Origin: Deltaproteobacteria bacterium
Lineage (GTDB): Bacteria; Myxococcota; Kuafuiibacteriia; Kuafuiibacteriales; Kuafuiibacteriaceae
Assembly: GCA_020632995.1 (NCBI GenBank)
Contig: JACKEN010000002.1
Coordinates: 124,001-188,000, forward strand
DNA: 64,000 bases
Reading direction: 5' to 3'
Every line of letters starts with the position of its first letter. Positions within the stretch are counted from its first letter, which is position 1. The notes below the pieces were generated by a model. The model did no database searches and was not told where the DNA came from. It saw nothing but the letters and a program-made list of their open reading frames with translations. Positions 1 through 8,117 of this stretch are shown one piece after another. Position numbers and translations under genes: made by a program.

Positions 1-486
1 CAGCACGGTGTTCCCGTCGAAGAGGGTGCGGGACAGCTCGAGGTTGGGGCCGCCGGTGAACCACGCCTTCTGGTGGTGGTAGAAGAAGCTCGGGACCACC
101 TTCCAGTCGCCCACCCGCAGGTCCACCCCCGCCACCGCGTCGAGGGTCACCAGGTCCGGGCTGGCGGAGGTGACCTCCGCGTTCTCCACCGTGTCCGGGA
201 CCGGGTGGACGCCGTCGTCCATGATCCACCCCACCGCGCCGGTGCCGATGATCGCCACGTCGTCGTTCACCGCGAAGCGCATGTCGAGGCTGCCGGACGC
301 GTAGTTGAAGCCCTCGCCCCGGTACGGGTTACCGCCCCGGGGCTGGACGCCGCCCACCGTCACCCCGTCCACCCCCGGGTCCCGCTGCCCGAAGTAGTAC
401 AGGTCGAGGCCTACGTGGCTCTCGTTGGGGGCGGCGGTGGCGAGGGTCGGCCAGAGCGCGGCGAAGAGGGCGGCGACGCGGCGCAT
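1..486 (-). CDS. DUF3570 domain protein, 3' part outside window
   Basis: The first 162 codons of a minus-strand gene that runs off the left edge. The product starts with a cleavable signal peptide (MRRVAALFAALWPTLATAA) followed by a beta-rich sequence with alternating aromatic strands, ASPDLVTLDA and a tyrosine/histidine-rich strand (SFFYHHQKAW). This fits the DUF3570 family, predicted outer-membrane beta-barrels of about 400 residues. Its start codon overlaps the stop of the DUF4266 gene by one base (TGATG), so the two are translationally coupled. DUF3570 and DUF4266 commonly sit together, often beside a thioredoxin-like protein and an ApbE-type flavin transferase; those partners are not visible here. 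The family call rests on remembered sequence character and the DUF4266 neighbour. The precise function is unknown. Confidence 0.72.
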   Translation of the reverse strand, partial: MRRVAALFAALWPTLATAAPNESHVGLDLYYFGQRDPGVDGVTVGGVQPRGGNPYRGEGFNYASGSLDMRFAVNDDVAIIGTGAVGWIMDDGVHPVPDTVENAEVTSASPDLVTLDAVAGVDLRVGDWKVVPSFFYHHQKAWFTGGPNLELSRTLFDGNTVL

Positions 487-704
487 CACTGGCACCCGCA
501 GGACCCCGCGGCGGCGCCGCCGAAGCCCCCGAAGGCGCCCTCCCGGGCCGCCTCCATCTTGTTGCGGATGTAGACCACGCGCCCGTCCACATCCATCTGC
601 ATGCAGCGGTGGGCCAGGCGCTCGCGCTCGTAGAAGCGCGTCGGGGCGCAGCCTGCGCACAGCAACAGGGCCAGGGCGGCCAGGGCGCGGACGTGGCGGT
701 TCAT
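486..704 (-). CDS. DUF4266 small lipoprotein
   Basis: A 72-residue protein with an N-terminal hydrophobic stretch ending in a lipobox-like Cys (LLCAGC), a short polar middle, a Gly-rich segment and a C-terminal GSCGCQ. The terminal Gly/Cys tail (usually GCGCN) is the hallmark of DUF4266. ATG at 704 is chosen; a GTG two codons upstream (710) is possible. It lies directly upstream of and coupled to the DUF3570 gene. The two vicinal C-terminal cysteines suggest metal or redox chemistry in the periplasm, which is inference. The gene is transcribed away from the TetR gene at 840, so the 705-839 gap holds divergent promoters. Confidence 0.75.
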   Translation of the reverse strand: MNRHVRALAALALLLCAGCAPTRFYERERLAHRCMQMDVDGRVVYIRNKMEAAREGAFGGFGGAAAGSCGCQ

Positions 705-800
705 CCCCACGCGGACGCTAGCAGGCGGTCCAAGAGGTCGTCCACGTCATCCGCGCGCCGCCCGCCGACTGTTCCGGGCCGGGGTTTCAGGCACCAGGTG

Positions 801-838
801 TATAAAGACACCGAGAGCCTATTGACACTAAGTGCCAA
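801..838 (+). promoter_or_regulatory. TetR promoter/operator region
   Basis: A TATAAA hexamer at 801-806 is a plausible -10 box in otherwise GC-rich DNA. Downstream, 822-838 is a 17-bp near-perfect palindrome (TTGACACT-A-AGTGCCAA, one mismatch between the 8-bp arms) that ends two bases before the ATG at 840. A shorter repeat, GGTGT/ACACC, flanks the TATAAA at 798-812. The position and size suit autoregulation by the TetR protein encoded immediately downstream. No Shine-Dalgarno sequence precedes the ATG. Inferred from sequence only. Confidence 0.5.
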
Positions 839-839
839 A

Positions 840-1466
840 ATGCCCGAGATCCCACCCGTGGCCTCGCTCCGCGCGAAGAACAAGCTGAAGAAGCGGGAGG
901 CGCTGGTCGAGGCGGCCATGGCGCTGTTCGAGGCGAACGGCTTCGAGGCCACCACGGTCGATCAGATCGCGGACGCGGCCGAGGTCTCGCGCCGCACGTT
1001 CTTTCGCTACTTCCCTTGCAAGGAGGCGGTGGTGTTCTCGGACGGGGAGGAGCGCCTGGCCGCGTTCCGGGCCCTCCTCGCCCAGCCGGGGCCCACGCCC
1101 GCGGCGCGGGTGCGGCGGGCGTGCCTGGCGGTGGCCCAGGCCTTCGCGGAGGACCGCGAGGTGATGCTCCGGCGGCGCAAGTTGATGGACGCCTCCCCCG
1201 CGCTGACCGCCTACGACCACGAGCAGGACCTGGGCTGGGAGGCGGCGATCGCGGACGTCTTGCGGGACGGCGCCCGCGGCGAGGCGGGGCGGCGGCGGGC
1301 CGAGGTGTGGGCGGGGGCGATCATGGGCGCGGTGCGGGCCACGATGCGGGCCTGGTACGCGGGGGGCGCGAAGGGGGACCTGGTGCGGATCGGCGCCGAG
1401 GCCCTGGATCATCTGGAGATGGGCATGGCGGAGGCCATGCCGATGCAGAGCGCGCGGGCGCGATGA
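840..1466 (+). CDS. TetR family transcriptional regulator
   Basis: A 208-residue TetR-type repressor. The N-terminal DNA-binding domain (about residues 15-65) has the classic TetR signature TTVDQIADAAEVSRRTFFRY followed by FPCKEAV. The C-terminal helical ligand domain is of normal size and its ligand is unknown. The ATG at 840 is chosen because the HTH then begins at the usual distance; upstream codons are unrelated in composition. A GTG at 858 is an alternative. A palindrome ends two bases before the ATG, suggesting autoregulation. The stop overlaps an ATG (ATGA at 1463-1466) of the sphingosine-1-phosphate-lyase-like gene, so the regulator probably controls that enzyme in response to a lipid or amine. 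Confidence 0.9.
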   Translation: MPEIPPVASLRAKNKLKKREALVEAAMALFEANGFEATTVDQIADAAEVSRRTFFRYFPCKEAVVFSDGEERLAAFRALLAQPGPTPAARVRRACLAVAQAFAEDREVMLRRRKLMDASPALTAYDHEQDLGWEAAIADVLRDGARGEAGRRRAEVWAGAIMGAVRATMRAWYAGGAKGDLVRIGAEALDHLEMGMAEAMPMQSARAR

Positions 1467-1489
1467 CCGCGGGCGAGGAGGCGACGGCG

Positions 1490-2920
1490 ATGCAGATTCC
1501 GAAGCAGGGGATGAAGAAGGACGCGGTGCTCGAGGCGCTGGAGTCGTACCGGGCGGACGACATGCCGTGGCGTGAGGGGCGGACCTTCGGCTACGTGTTC
1601 GACGCCGGGCGCGAGGTGGAGGCGGTGGCCAAGGAGGCCTACACGCGCTTTCTGTCCGAGAACGCGCTCGATCCCACGGTGTTCCCGAGCCTGCTCCGCT
1701 TCGAGAACGAGGTGGTGGCGATGGCCCGCGCGCACCTCGGCGGCGACGACGACGTGGTCGGCGCCTTCACGAGCGGGGGCACCGAGAGCATCATCCTCGC
1801 CGTCAAGACCGCGCGCGACTTCGCCCGGGCCACCCGTCCCGAGGTGAAGCGGCCGCAGATGATCCTGCCCGTCACCGCGCACGCCGCCTTCCACAAGGCC
1901 GCGGCCTACCTCGACGTCGAGGCGGTGCTGGTGCCGGTGAACCCCGACACCTTCCGGGCCGACGTCGAGGCCATGCGCGCCGCGATCACCCCGGACACCA
2001 TCCTCCTGGTGGCCTCCGCCCCCTCCTACGCCCACGGGGTCGTGGATCCGGTGCCGGAGCTGGCCGAGGTGGCGCGTCAACACAACCTGCTCTTTCACGT
2101 CGACGCGTGCATCGGCGGGTTCCTGCTCCCGTACTTCAAGCGCCTCGGCGCGAAGTTCCCCGACTTCGACTTCTCGGTGGAGGGCGTCACCTCCATCAGC
2201 ATGGATCTGCACAAGTACGCGTACTGCCCGAAGGGCGCCTCGGTGCTCCTGCACCGGAGCGGCAAGCTGCGGAAGCACCAGATCTTCGCCTGCGCGGCGT
2301 GGAGCGGCTACACGGTGGTGAACACCACCATCCAGAGCAGCAAGTCCGGCGGGCCGCTCGCCGCGGCGTGGGCGGTGCTCAACCACGTGGGCGACGAGGG
2401 CTACGAGGCGATCGCGCGCGGCCTGAAGGGCGCGGCGGACACCGTGGTGGCGGGGATCCAGGCGATGCCGGATCTGCGCCTGCTCGGCCGCCCCGACATG
2501 TCGCTGGTGGCCTTCACCTCGGAAAGCGTGGACCCCTTCGTGCTCGCGGACGAGATGAAGGCTCGGGGCTGGTACATCCAGGCCCAGCTCTCCCAGGGCA
2601 ACTCGCCCGCGAACATCCACCTGTCGATCAACCCCTCCAACGTGCCGTGGGCCGAGCAGCTCCTCGTCGACCTCGCCGCCTCGGTGGAGGCGGCCCGGGG
2701 GGCGCCGAAGACCGACGCGTCGGGCCTCGCCGCGATGTTCACCTCGGGCGACGTGGTGCTGAACGACGACACCTTCGGCGCCATCTTGAGCATGGCGGGC
2801 ATCGACGGGGTGGGGCTGCCGGGGAAGATGGCCGAGATCAACCAGATCTTGGACGCGCTCCCCGCCGCGGTGCGGGGCGAGCTCCTCAAGGAGTACGTGA
2901 ACCGCCTCTTCGTGCCTTGA
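1490..2920 (+). CDS. Sphingosine-1-phosphate lyase-like PLP enzyme
   Basis: A 476-residue pyridoxal-phosphate enzyme of the group II decarboxylase fold. It carries the S1P-lyase-type motifs TSGGTES (residues 94-100), HVDACIGGF (203-211) and SMDLHKYAYCPKG, in which Lys242 should form the Schiff base with PLP. S1P lyases split phosphorylated long-chain bases into a fatty aldehyde and phosphoethanolamine; bacterial relatives also include amino-acid decarboxylases, so the substrate is not proven. ATG 1490 is favoured because GGAGG lies 8 bases upstream. ATG 1463, overlapping the tetR stop, is the alternative. The 3' end overlaps the convergent transglycosylase gene by 35 bp. Confidence 0.82.
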   Translation: MQIPKQGMKKDAVLEALESYRADDMPWREGRTFGYVFDAGREVEAVAKEAYTRFLSENALDPTVFPSLLRFENEVVAMARAHLGGDDDVVGAFTSGGTESIILAVKTARDFARATRPEVKRPQMILPVTAHAAFHKAAAYLDVEAVLVPVNPDTFRADVEAMRAAITPDTILLVASAPSYAHGVVDPVPELAEVARQHNLLFHVDACIGGFLLPYFKRLGAKFPDFDFSVEGVTSISMDLHKYAYCPKGASVLLHRSGKLRKHQIFACAAWSGYTVVNTTIQSSKSGGPLAAAWAVLNHVGDEGYEAIARGLKGAADTVVAGIQAMPDLRLLGRPDMSLVAFTSESVDPFVLADEMKARGWYIQAQLSQGNSPANIHLSINPSNVPWAEQLLVDLAASVEAARGAPKTDASGLAAMFTSGDVVLNDDTFGAILSMAGIDGVGLPGKMAEINQILDALPAAVRGELLKEYVNRLFVP

Positions 2921-3830
2921 AGCGGGTGGCGTAGTCGTCGATCGCGGCGACGTACTCGGAGTTCGGGTTGTAGGCCTTGAACGCGGCGCGCCGGGCCTTC
3001 TTGTCGCCGCGTCGATAGCCGTGCTCGACCAGGTAGAACGCGGTGCTCGCCACCGCGTCGGGGACGGTGGACAGGTCGACGTGGCCGTCCCCGTCCCCGT
3101 CCTTCGCCCACCGCAAGCTGGCCGGCATGAACTGGGTGTAGCCGATGGCGCCGGCCCAGGAGCCCTTGAAGCTGAAGGGGTCCTGCTCGAACTTCTTGGC
3201 GTAGCGCAGGATGGCGGACATGTTCTCGACCGCGTAGCGCCGCCGCCGCTCGATGCGCGGGGCGTTCTCGGTCGCGCTCAGGGCGCCCCTCTGCCGGTAG
3301 TCGCCCCGGGCACGGGCGGACCGCTCCCCCGCCTCGAGGTAGGCGAGCTGGCTGATGAAGACGTTGGCCACGGTGAAGCTGCCTTGCACGGTGCCGAAGT
3401 TGGACTCCGCGTTGAGCATCCCCAGCAGGTCCTCGACCGCCACGTCATAGGTCTCGCTCACCTTGGCCAGGAGCGCGGCGTGAGCCTCGGCGAACTCCGC
3501 GCCGCGCTTCAGCCGGGCCTTCGACAAGAGCACGTGGCGCACGCTCCGCACCCGGGCCCGCTGGCGCTTCTGGGAGAGGGGCGAGGCGTACTTCGCGACC
3601 CAGTTCAGCTCCGACTCTCCGATCTCGACCCGGGCGAGGGCGGCGTCGAGGTCGGCGGGGGTCAGGGTCACGCCGGGGACGTTGGGGTCCTCGGCCCGGA
3701 TGGCCTCGAGGAGCATCCGGTAGCCGTCCGTCTCCTTGAACCACCCCACCGCGAACGGGGTCTCGAGGGTGACCTCCTCGGCCTGGGCGGGCGCGCTCAC
3801 GAGGAGCGCGACCAGGGCCAGGACCGTCAT
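2886..3830 (-). CDS. MltB-type lytic murein transglycosylase
   Basis: A 314-residue exported protein with a signal peptide (MTVLALVALLVSAPAQA). It matches the SLT_2/MltB family. The catalytic glutamate is expected at Glu142 in LNAESNFG, with the family motifs SWAGAIGYTQFMPASL and a following DGDGDGHVDL segment, and a C-terminal AFKAYNPNSEYV. These enzymes cleave the MurNAc-GlcNAc bond in peptidoglycan with anhydro-product formation. The start codon overlaps the stop of the upstream lipoprotein gene (ATGA at 3827-3830), indicating a shared transcript. The 3' end overlaps the S1P-lyase-like gene by 35 bp on the opposite strand. Confidence 0.88.
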   Translation of the reverse strand: MTVLALVALLVSAPAQAEEVTLETPFAVGWFKETDGYRMLLEAIRAEDPNVPGVTLTPADLDAALARVEIGESELNWVAKYASPLSQKRQRARVRSVRHVLLSKARLKRGAEFAEAHAALLAKVSETYDVAVEDLLGMLNAESNFGTVQGSFTVANVFISQLAYLEAGERSARARGDYRQRGALSATENAPRIERRRRYAVENMSAILRYAKKFEQDPFSFKGSWAGAIGYTQFMPASLRWAKDGDGDGHVDLSTVPDAVASTAFYLVEHGYRRGDKKARRAAFKAYNPNSEYVAAIDDYATRFKARRGGSRTP

Positions 3831-5026
3831 CGGCCCGCCCCATTGGCCCGCAGGCGATAGGTCGCGCTCACCGTCTGGGGCGCGCCCTCGGGCGGGCAGG
3901 GCAGGGCGGCTTGCGCCAGCTCGGCCTGCACGCAGGCCAGCAGCCCGGCCGGGGCGCCGTCGGCACGGGCGGTGGCGCCGCTCGCCTGGCCCCGGCCGTC
4001 GACCTGCAGGTCGACCTGCACTTCGAGATCCACCGGCCCGCCGGCCGCCGCCGCGCAGGCGGCCAGGGCCCGGGCGTGCTCACCCAGGGCCGGCCGGGGA
4101 TCGAAGCCCGGGGCCCGGTTGGCGCGCTCCAGGCTGGCCCACGCCCCTGTCGGGAGCTTGGGGCCGCCCTGGGGGCGGTTGAGCACCCGCACCTCGAAGC
4201 GTCGACCCCTGGGGCCGGGCGGCAGCTTCAGGCCCGCGAGGGCCTTGCACAGGCATGCCATGCGTTGGGGCCCCTCGCCCTCCTTGTGCGGGGCGCCCTC
4301 GCAGCGGGCGACCGTCCCGGCCGGGGCAAGCTCTACTGCCAGGTGGTCGGTGCCGGCCGAGGTCCAGCCGGTTACGTGGCAGGCGTCCATGGCCTTGCGG
4401 ACCGGCGTCAAGACATCTTGCGTCAGGGCGGGGGTGAAGGGCTGAGCGCTCCCGACCCCAACAACGTCGACCGGGTGGCCACCCTCGTCGACCCGACTCA
4501 GCAGGTCCAGCCCGCCTCCGGGCGGCTCGGGCGCGAGGGCCAGCGAGCCCACAGCGTTGACCCAGCCCTGGGCGGTGCCGGGGTCGGTCACCGGAGCGGT
4601 CCAGCGCTCCAGGGTCTCCGCCGCGCCGTTGTTGGAGCTTGGCCGACGCACCACCGCCCGCAGGGTGCACACGCCGTCGTGGCAGGACGCGTGGACGCTC
4701 ACGTGCAGCGCGTCGGGGTGTCGGGCGGCCAACACCGTGTCCTCGCTGGTCGGGTATGCGCAGGTCTCCTTGCTCTTGGCCGCGGTGGCGCGGATCACCT
4801 GCTCCTCGAGATCAGGGAGCGGGGCCAGGTTGAGCTTGGAGCTGCGCCGCAGGTGGTCGGCCACCGCGCGGCGGAGCATCTCGCGCTCGCCGAAGAACAG
4901 GGCCACGTCGAGGGTAGAGGGCAGCTCCACCACGGTGGGGACGCCCACGGGCGCGGCGGCGGGCGGCGCCGCGCCAGGCGTAGCGCACCCCGTGACGAGC
5001 ACGAGGAGGGGGAGGAGTCGCCTCAT
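3827..5026 (-). CDS. Lipoprotein of unknown function
   Basis: A 399-residue protein beginning MRRLLPLLVLVTGCATPG, a clear lipoprotein signal with the lipid Cys at residue 14. No catalytic family is recognised. Several conserved-looking Cys residues occur in the middle. The final 80 residues (CVQAELAQAALPCPP, then SATYRLRANG) resemble the C-terminal beta-hairpin region of TonB/AgmX-like proteins in myxobacteria; this is a weak resemblance. ATG 5026 is chosen because the lipobox lies at the normal distance; the reading frame stays open further upstream without signal-peptide character. The gene is translationally coupled to the downstream transglycosylase, so the pair may act together at the cell wall. 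Confidence 0.7.
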   Translation of the reverse strand: MRRLLPLLVLVTGCATPGAAPPAAAPVGVPTVVELPSTLDVALFFGEREMLRRAVADHLRRSSKLNLAPLPDLEEQVIRATAAKSKETCAYPTSEDTVLAARHPDALHVSVHASCHDGVCTLRAVVRRPSSNNGAAETLERWTAPVTDPGTAQGWVNAVGSLALAPEPPGGGLDLLSRVDEGGHPVDVVGVGSAQPFTPALTQDVLTPVRKAMDACHVTGWTSAGTDHLAVELAPAGTVARCEGAPHKEGEGPQRMACLCKALAGLKLPPGPRGRRFEVRVLNRPQGGPKLPTGAWASLERANRAPGFDPRPALGEHARALAACAAAAGGPVDLEVQVDLQVDGRGQASGATARADGAPAGLLACVQAELAQAALPCPPEGAPQTVSATYRLRANGAGR

Positions 5027-5144
5027 GCCCCCAACAAAGGCGGCCTGAGGCTCCGCGTCAAGGCCCGGGCCCACAGGCCGCAAGCGAAGCGCGCAGCCGG
5101 ACGCAGCCCGGCGGAGAGGGGTGGGACGGCTCCGCCGGCCCGGG

Positions 5145-6461
5145 TCACAGCGCGAAGGCAAGCTCGAGCCCGGCGGGGAAGCTCCAGCGGCTCTTGACCC
5201 CGTTGAGCCCGGTCCGCATCCGCGTCAACGTCGGGCTGGGCGCGGAGACGCCGAGCGAGAAGTCGTCGGTGAGCCGGATCCGGAGGCCGAAGTTGAGTCG
5301 GGTCTGGAGCAAGACGCCTTGCCCCGCCCCGATGTCGAAGGAGAGGGGGACCGCGATCCGGTGGTTGGCGTCGAGGTTGAGGTGCAGGCCTGCCCGCCCG
5401 AAGCCGATGAAGCGCAGCTCGGGCTCCGCTGCCCCCGGGGCAGCGAGCGCGGCGGCCCGGAGCCCGCCCCCGAGCTCCCACACCTTGGCGAGGCGGAGGC
5501 TCAGGGCCGCGGTCTGCTCGAGGCCCTCCGGCGCGGAGAGGGTCGCCATCGACTGGAGGCTGGGCACGACCTCGATGTCCGCCCGCCGCCGGGTGACGCC
5601 GGTGAAGAGCCGGGTGCCGCCGGAGGTCGGCTCCTGCAAGGAGGGTTGCACGGGTCCGTCGACCACCGTGTCCGGGTCGATCCACGGGTCCGCGTAGCGG
5701 TAGCAGTGCACTGGGCGGTTGTGCACGGTCAGCACCGTGGCCATGTAGGTCACGCGGGCGGTCGCGCGCGCGGTCTCGGCCAGCACCCGGCCCGGCTTCC
5801 CGTCGGTCAGGGCGGCCACCGCGGCGATGATCGCGGCGCCACCGATGATCAGCCCGAGGGTCTTCCCGCCGGAGAAGTTGCGGACCTCCGCATCGGTGAT
5901 GTCCTGCCACAGGACCCCCGACTCCAGCTCCAGCCCGCGTCTCGCGGCGGCGAGGAGGGTCTCGCCGTCCATCCAGCCGGTCCAGCTCTGGTCGGGGAGC
6001 TGGGCCCGCCACTGGCCGGAGAGGGGCGCCTCCTGCTCGCCTCGGGCACGCAGGGCGGCCCGACCGCCGGCGCCCACCAGGTACACGCCGTCGGCCGCGC
6101 TGGTGCGCTGCACCCCCTCCCACGGCTCGAGGAAGTCCCGATCCGCGTCGGTGAGGCCTCGGCCGTCCACCGCGGTCAGGTCAGCGAGCGGGACCCGCCG
6201 CCGCACGAAGAGCCCGTCGTCGCCCGTGTTCAGGTCGCGCACCGGCATCCAGGCGGTCTGGCGCCCGTCCACGAGGCGGAAGCGGATGCGTGAGTTGGCG
6301 TCCACCCGCACCGTGCCCCCGGAGGGGGAGGTGAGCATCACCGCGTCGCCCGGCACCGGCGCGTGGAGCGGGGCCAGGGCCGAGGGTCGCACCGCGGTGG
6401 TGGTGGTGCAGGCGGTGGCGCCGAGGAGGACTATGACCGGGAGCGGTGAGCGGCCGCGCAT
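5145..6461 (-). CDS. Large lipoprotein, unknown function
   Basis: A 438-residue protein with a lipoprotein signal (MRGRSPLPVIVLLGATAC, Cys18). The N-terminal part is polar. A hydrophobic glycine/alanine segment lies near residues 200-220 (LGLIIGGAAIIAAVAAL). The C-terminal half is rich in alternating hydrophobic beta strands and ends in LELAFAL, which suggests a barrel-like or membrane-associated domain. I do not recognise a family. It carries two copies of the GCAA-N6-TTGC palindrome (5309 and 5636). It diverges from the methyltransferase gene at 6547, with an 85-bp gap. Confidence 0.65.
   Translation of the reverse strand: MRGRSPLPVIVLLGATACTTTTAVRPSALAPLHAPVPGDAVMLTSPSGGTVRVDANSRIRFRLVDGRQTAWMPVRDLNTGDDGLFVRRRVPLADLTAVDGRGLTDADRDFLEPWEGVQRTSAADGVYLVGAGGRAALRARGEQEAPLSGQWRAQLPDQSWTGWMDGETLLAAARRGLELESGVLWQDITDAEVRNFSGGKTLGLIIGGAAIIAAVAALTDGKPGRVLAETARATARVTYMATVLTVHNRPVHCYRYADPWIDPDTVVDGPVQPSLQEPTSGGTRLFTGVTRRRADIEVVPSLQSMATLSAPEGLEQTAALSLRLAKVWELGGGLRAAALAAPGAAEPELRFIGFGRAGLHLNLDANHRIAVPLSFDIGAGQGVLLQTRLNFGLRIRLTDDFSLGVSAPSPTLTRMRTGLNGVKSRWSFPAGLELAFAL
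5309..5322. repeat. GCAA-N6-TTGC iterated palindrome, copy 1
   Basis: A perfect GCAA/TTGC interrupted palindrome with spacer GACGCC, inside the lipoprotein gene. On the coding strand it spans the codons CAA (Gln) and TTG (Leu). Confidence 0.8.
5636..5649. repeat. GCAA-N6-TTGC iterated palindrome, copy 2
   Basis: A perfect copy with spacer GGAGGG, in the same gene as copy 1, 327 bp away. It encodes Gln-Pro-Ser-Leu with CAA and TTG. Confidence 0.8.
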
Positions 6462-6546
6462 GCTCAGAGGTTGGCCGGCGTGGGCGCTTCATTCAACGGC
6501 ACGGCGGAGCGTGACCGCGCGCAAGGAACGGCGCATCATCCGGCCG

Positions 6547-7368
6547 ATGACGCGACGCGCCCAGGGTTACGTGCACGGCTTCACGCCGCACGAGCAGGAT
6601 CGGCTCTATCACCAGGCCCGCTTCATGGAGCACCGGGTCCACGCGGGGCTCCCGTTCCAGCGGGCTCGGAACCTCCTCGAGGTGGGCTGCGGCGTGGGCG
6701 CGCAGACCGAGATCCTGCTGCGCCACTTCCCGGATCTGCACGTCACCGGCCTCGACGCCTCGCCCCCGAACCTGGAGCGGGCGCGGGCCTTCTTGGCCCA
6801 GCAGCCGGTGGCGATGGGGCGCTACGAGCTGGTCGAGGGCGACGCGGCGGAGCTCGAGGTCCCCACGGACCACTTCGACGCCGCGTTCCTGTGCTGGATC
6901 CTCGAGCACGTGGCGGACCCCGCCCGGGTGCTCTCGGAGGTGCGCCGCGTGCTGCGCCCAGGGAGCCCGCTCGTGGTGACCGAGGTCCAGAACGCCACGT
7001 TCTTCCTCGACCCCTACAGCCCCAACACCCAGGCCTACTGGAGCGCCTTCAACGATCACCAGCTGGCCCTCGGCGGGGACCCCTTCGTGGGCGCGAAGCT
7101 GGGCAACCTCCTGCAGAGGCTGGGGTATCGCGACATCCAGACCGAGGTCCGGGTCATCCACCTCGACAACCGCGCCCCGGCCGAGCGGGCCGAGTTCATC
7201 GCCTACTGGACCGACCTGCTCCTGTCCGGGGCCCCGGTGCTGCTCGGGGCCGAGAAGGTCTCCCAGGCGGTGGTCGACGGGATGAAGGCGGAGCTCAAGG
7301 AGGTGGGCAGGAACCCCGACGCGGTGTTCTTCTACGCCTTCGTCCAGGCCCGGGCCCGGGTGGGCTAG
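6547..7368 (+). CDS. Class I SAM-dependent methyltransferase
   Basis: A 273-residue enzyme with the Rossmann methyltransferase fold. Motif I is LLEVGCGVGAQTEIL (about residues 40-54), the acidic motif II is VTGLDASPPNLERAR, and the post-motif region reads FDAAFLCWILEHVADPARVLSEVRRVL, typical of Methyltransf_11/25 proteins. The acceptor is not evident from sequence; small molecules or lipids are usual for this group. ATG 6547 gives a compact N-terminus before motif I, whereas in-frame codons further upstream have low-complexity antisense character. It stands alone, diverging from the lipoprotein gene and followed by a 132-bp gap. Confidence 0.85.
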   Translation: MTRRAQGYVHGFTPHEQDRLYHQARFMEHRVHAGLPFQRARNLLEVGCGVGAQTEILLRHFPDLHVTGLDASPPNLERARAFLAQQPVAMGRYELVEGDAAELEVPTDHFDAAFLCWILEHVADPARVLSEVRRVLRPGSPLVVTEVQNATFFLDPYSPNTQAYWSAFNDHQLALGGDPFVGAKLGNLLQRLGYRDIQTEVRVIHLDNRAPAERAEFIAYWTDLLLSGAPVLLGAEKVSQAVVDGMKAELKEVGRNPDAVFFYAFVQARARVG

Positions 7369-7500
7369 GGGGGTTCCCTGGGGTTTGAATAGGCTGCCGG
7401 CCTCGGGCGTCGCTCCGCGCGACGGCGGGGCGAGCAGGCCGGGGATCCGCTTGCCGGAGGCCGCGCGCTTTTGCTACGCAACCGTCGTCCGGTCGACACC

Positions 7501-8106
7501 ATGCGGAAAATCTTGAGGAATTCAGCTCTTGTGCTCGCCTTCGCGCTGCTCCTGCCGGCGCTCGGGGGCCCGGCCGAGGCCGCGGCCTCCGCGAGCAAGG
7601 TCAAGAAGCCGATCCAGACCTTCGTCAACGCGGTGCGCTACGACAAGACCGCGCTCGCCCTGAAGTACGTGGACGGCCAGGCGCAGGGCGCCTTGCTCCT
7701 CGGGGCCGACTGGTCGAAGGGCACCCCGGCCCAGCAGGCGGAGTTCATCAAGCTCTTCCACGTGGTGTTCTCGCAGATCGCCTTCCCCAAGCTGAAGGAC
7801 AACCTGCAGAAGATCGAGACCATCCTCTACGGGGCCCCGGAGGAGAAGGACGGCTACACCGAGATCACGTCCACCCTGGTGGTGCTGCACCCGATGAAGA
7901 AGCAGGAGGTGAAGGTGCGCTATCGGCTGTCCGAGACCAAGGGCGCCTACCGCCTGGTGGACGTCACCTTCGAGGGCGACGAGTCCCTCCTCACCCACGT
8001 CCGTGACGAGCAGATCCGCCCCCTGATGGCGGACGGCGGCTGGGACGGCCTGCTCGAGCAGCTTCGGGGCCGGGTGGCCGAGATCGAAGCCCGCCGGCAG
8101 GGCTGA
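7501..8106 (+). CDS. MlaC/Ttg2D (HpnM-like) lipid-binding protein
   Basis: A 201-residue periplasmic protein with a signal peptide (MRKILRNSALVLAFALLLPALGGPAEA). It matches the MlaC/toluene-tolerance Ttg2 family: a helical start, repeated lysine-rich helices (FPKLKDNLQKIETILYG), a beta sheet (YTEITSTLVVLHP, VKVRYRLSETKGAYRLVDV) and the C-terminal LLEQLRGRVAEIEAR. Family members shuttle phospholipids; the HpnM branch is linked to hopanoid transport together with the RND protein HpnN. The RND gene starts only 11 bp downstream, so this is an HpnM/HpnN-like pair. Cargo is inferred: phospholipid, hopanoid or sterol. ATG 7501 is preferred because it starts a normal signal peptide. Confidence 0.8.
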   Translation: MRKILRNSALVLAFALLLPALGGPAEAAASASKVKKPIQTFVNAVRYDKTALALKYVDGQAQGALLLGADWSKGTPAQQAEFIKLFHVVFSQIAFPKLKDNLQKIETILYGAPEEKDGYTEITSTLVVLHPMKKQEVKVRYRLSETKGAYRLVDVTFEGDESLLTHVRDEQIRPLMADGGWDGLLEQLRGRVAEIEARRQG

Positions 8107-8117
8107 GCGGCCCCGTC

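Noticed and set aside
1016..2920. Long open frame extending far upstream of the S1P-lyase-like gene
   Set aside because: The first 149 codons are a low-complexity shadow of tetR, and the enzyme motifs begin after 1490.
4003..4023. Direct repeat of GTCGACCTGCA
   Set aside because: It encodes a short QVDLQVD repeat in a lipoprotein and occurs only twice; chance or local duplication is enough.
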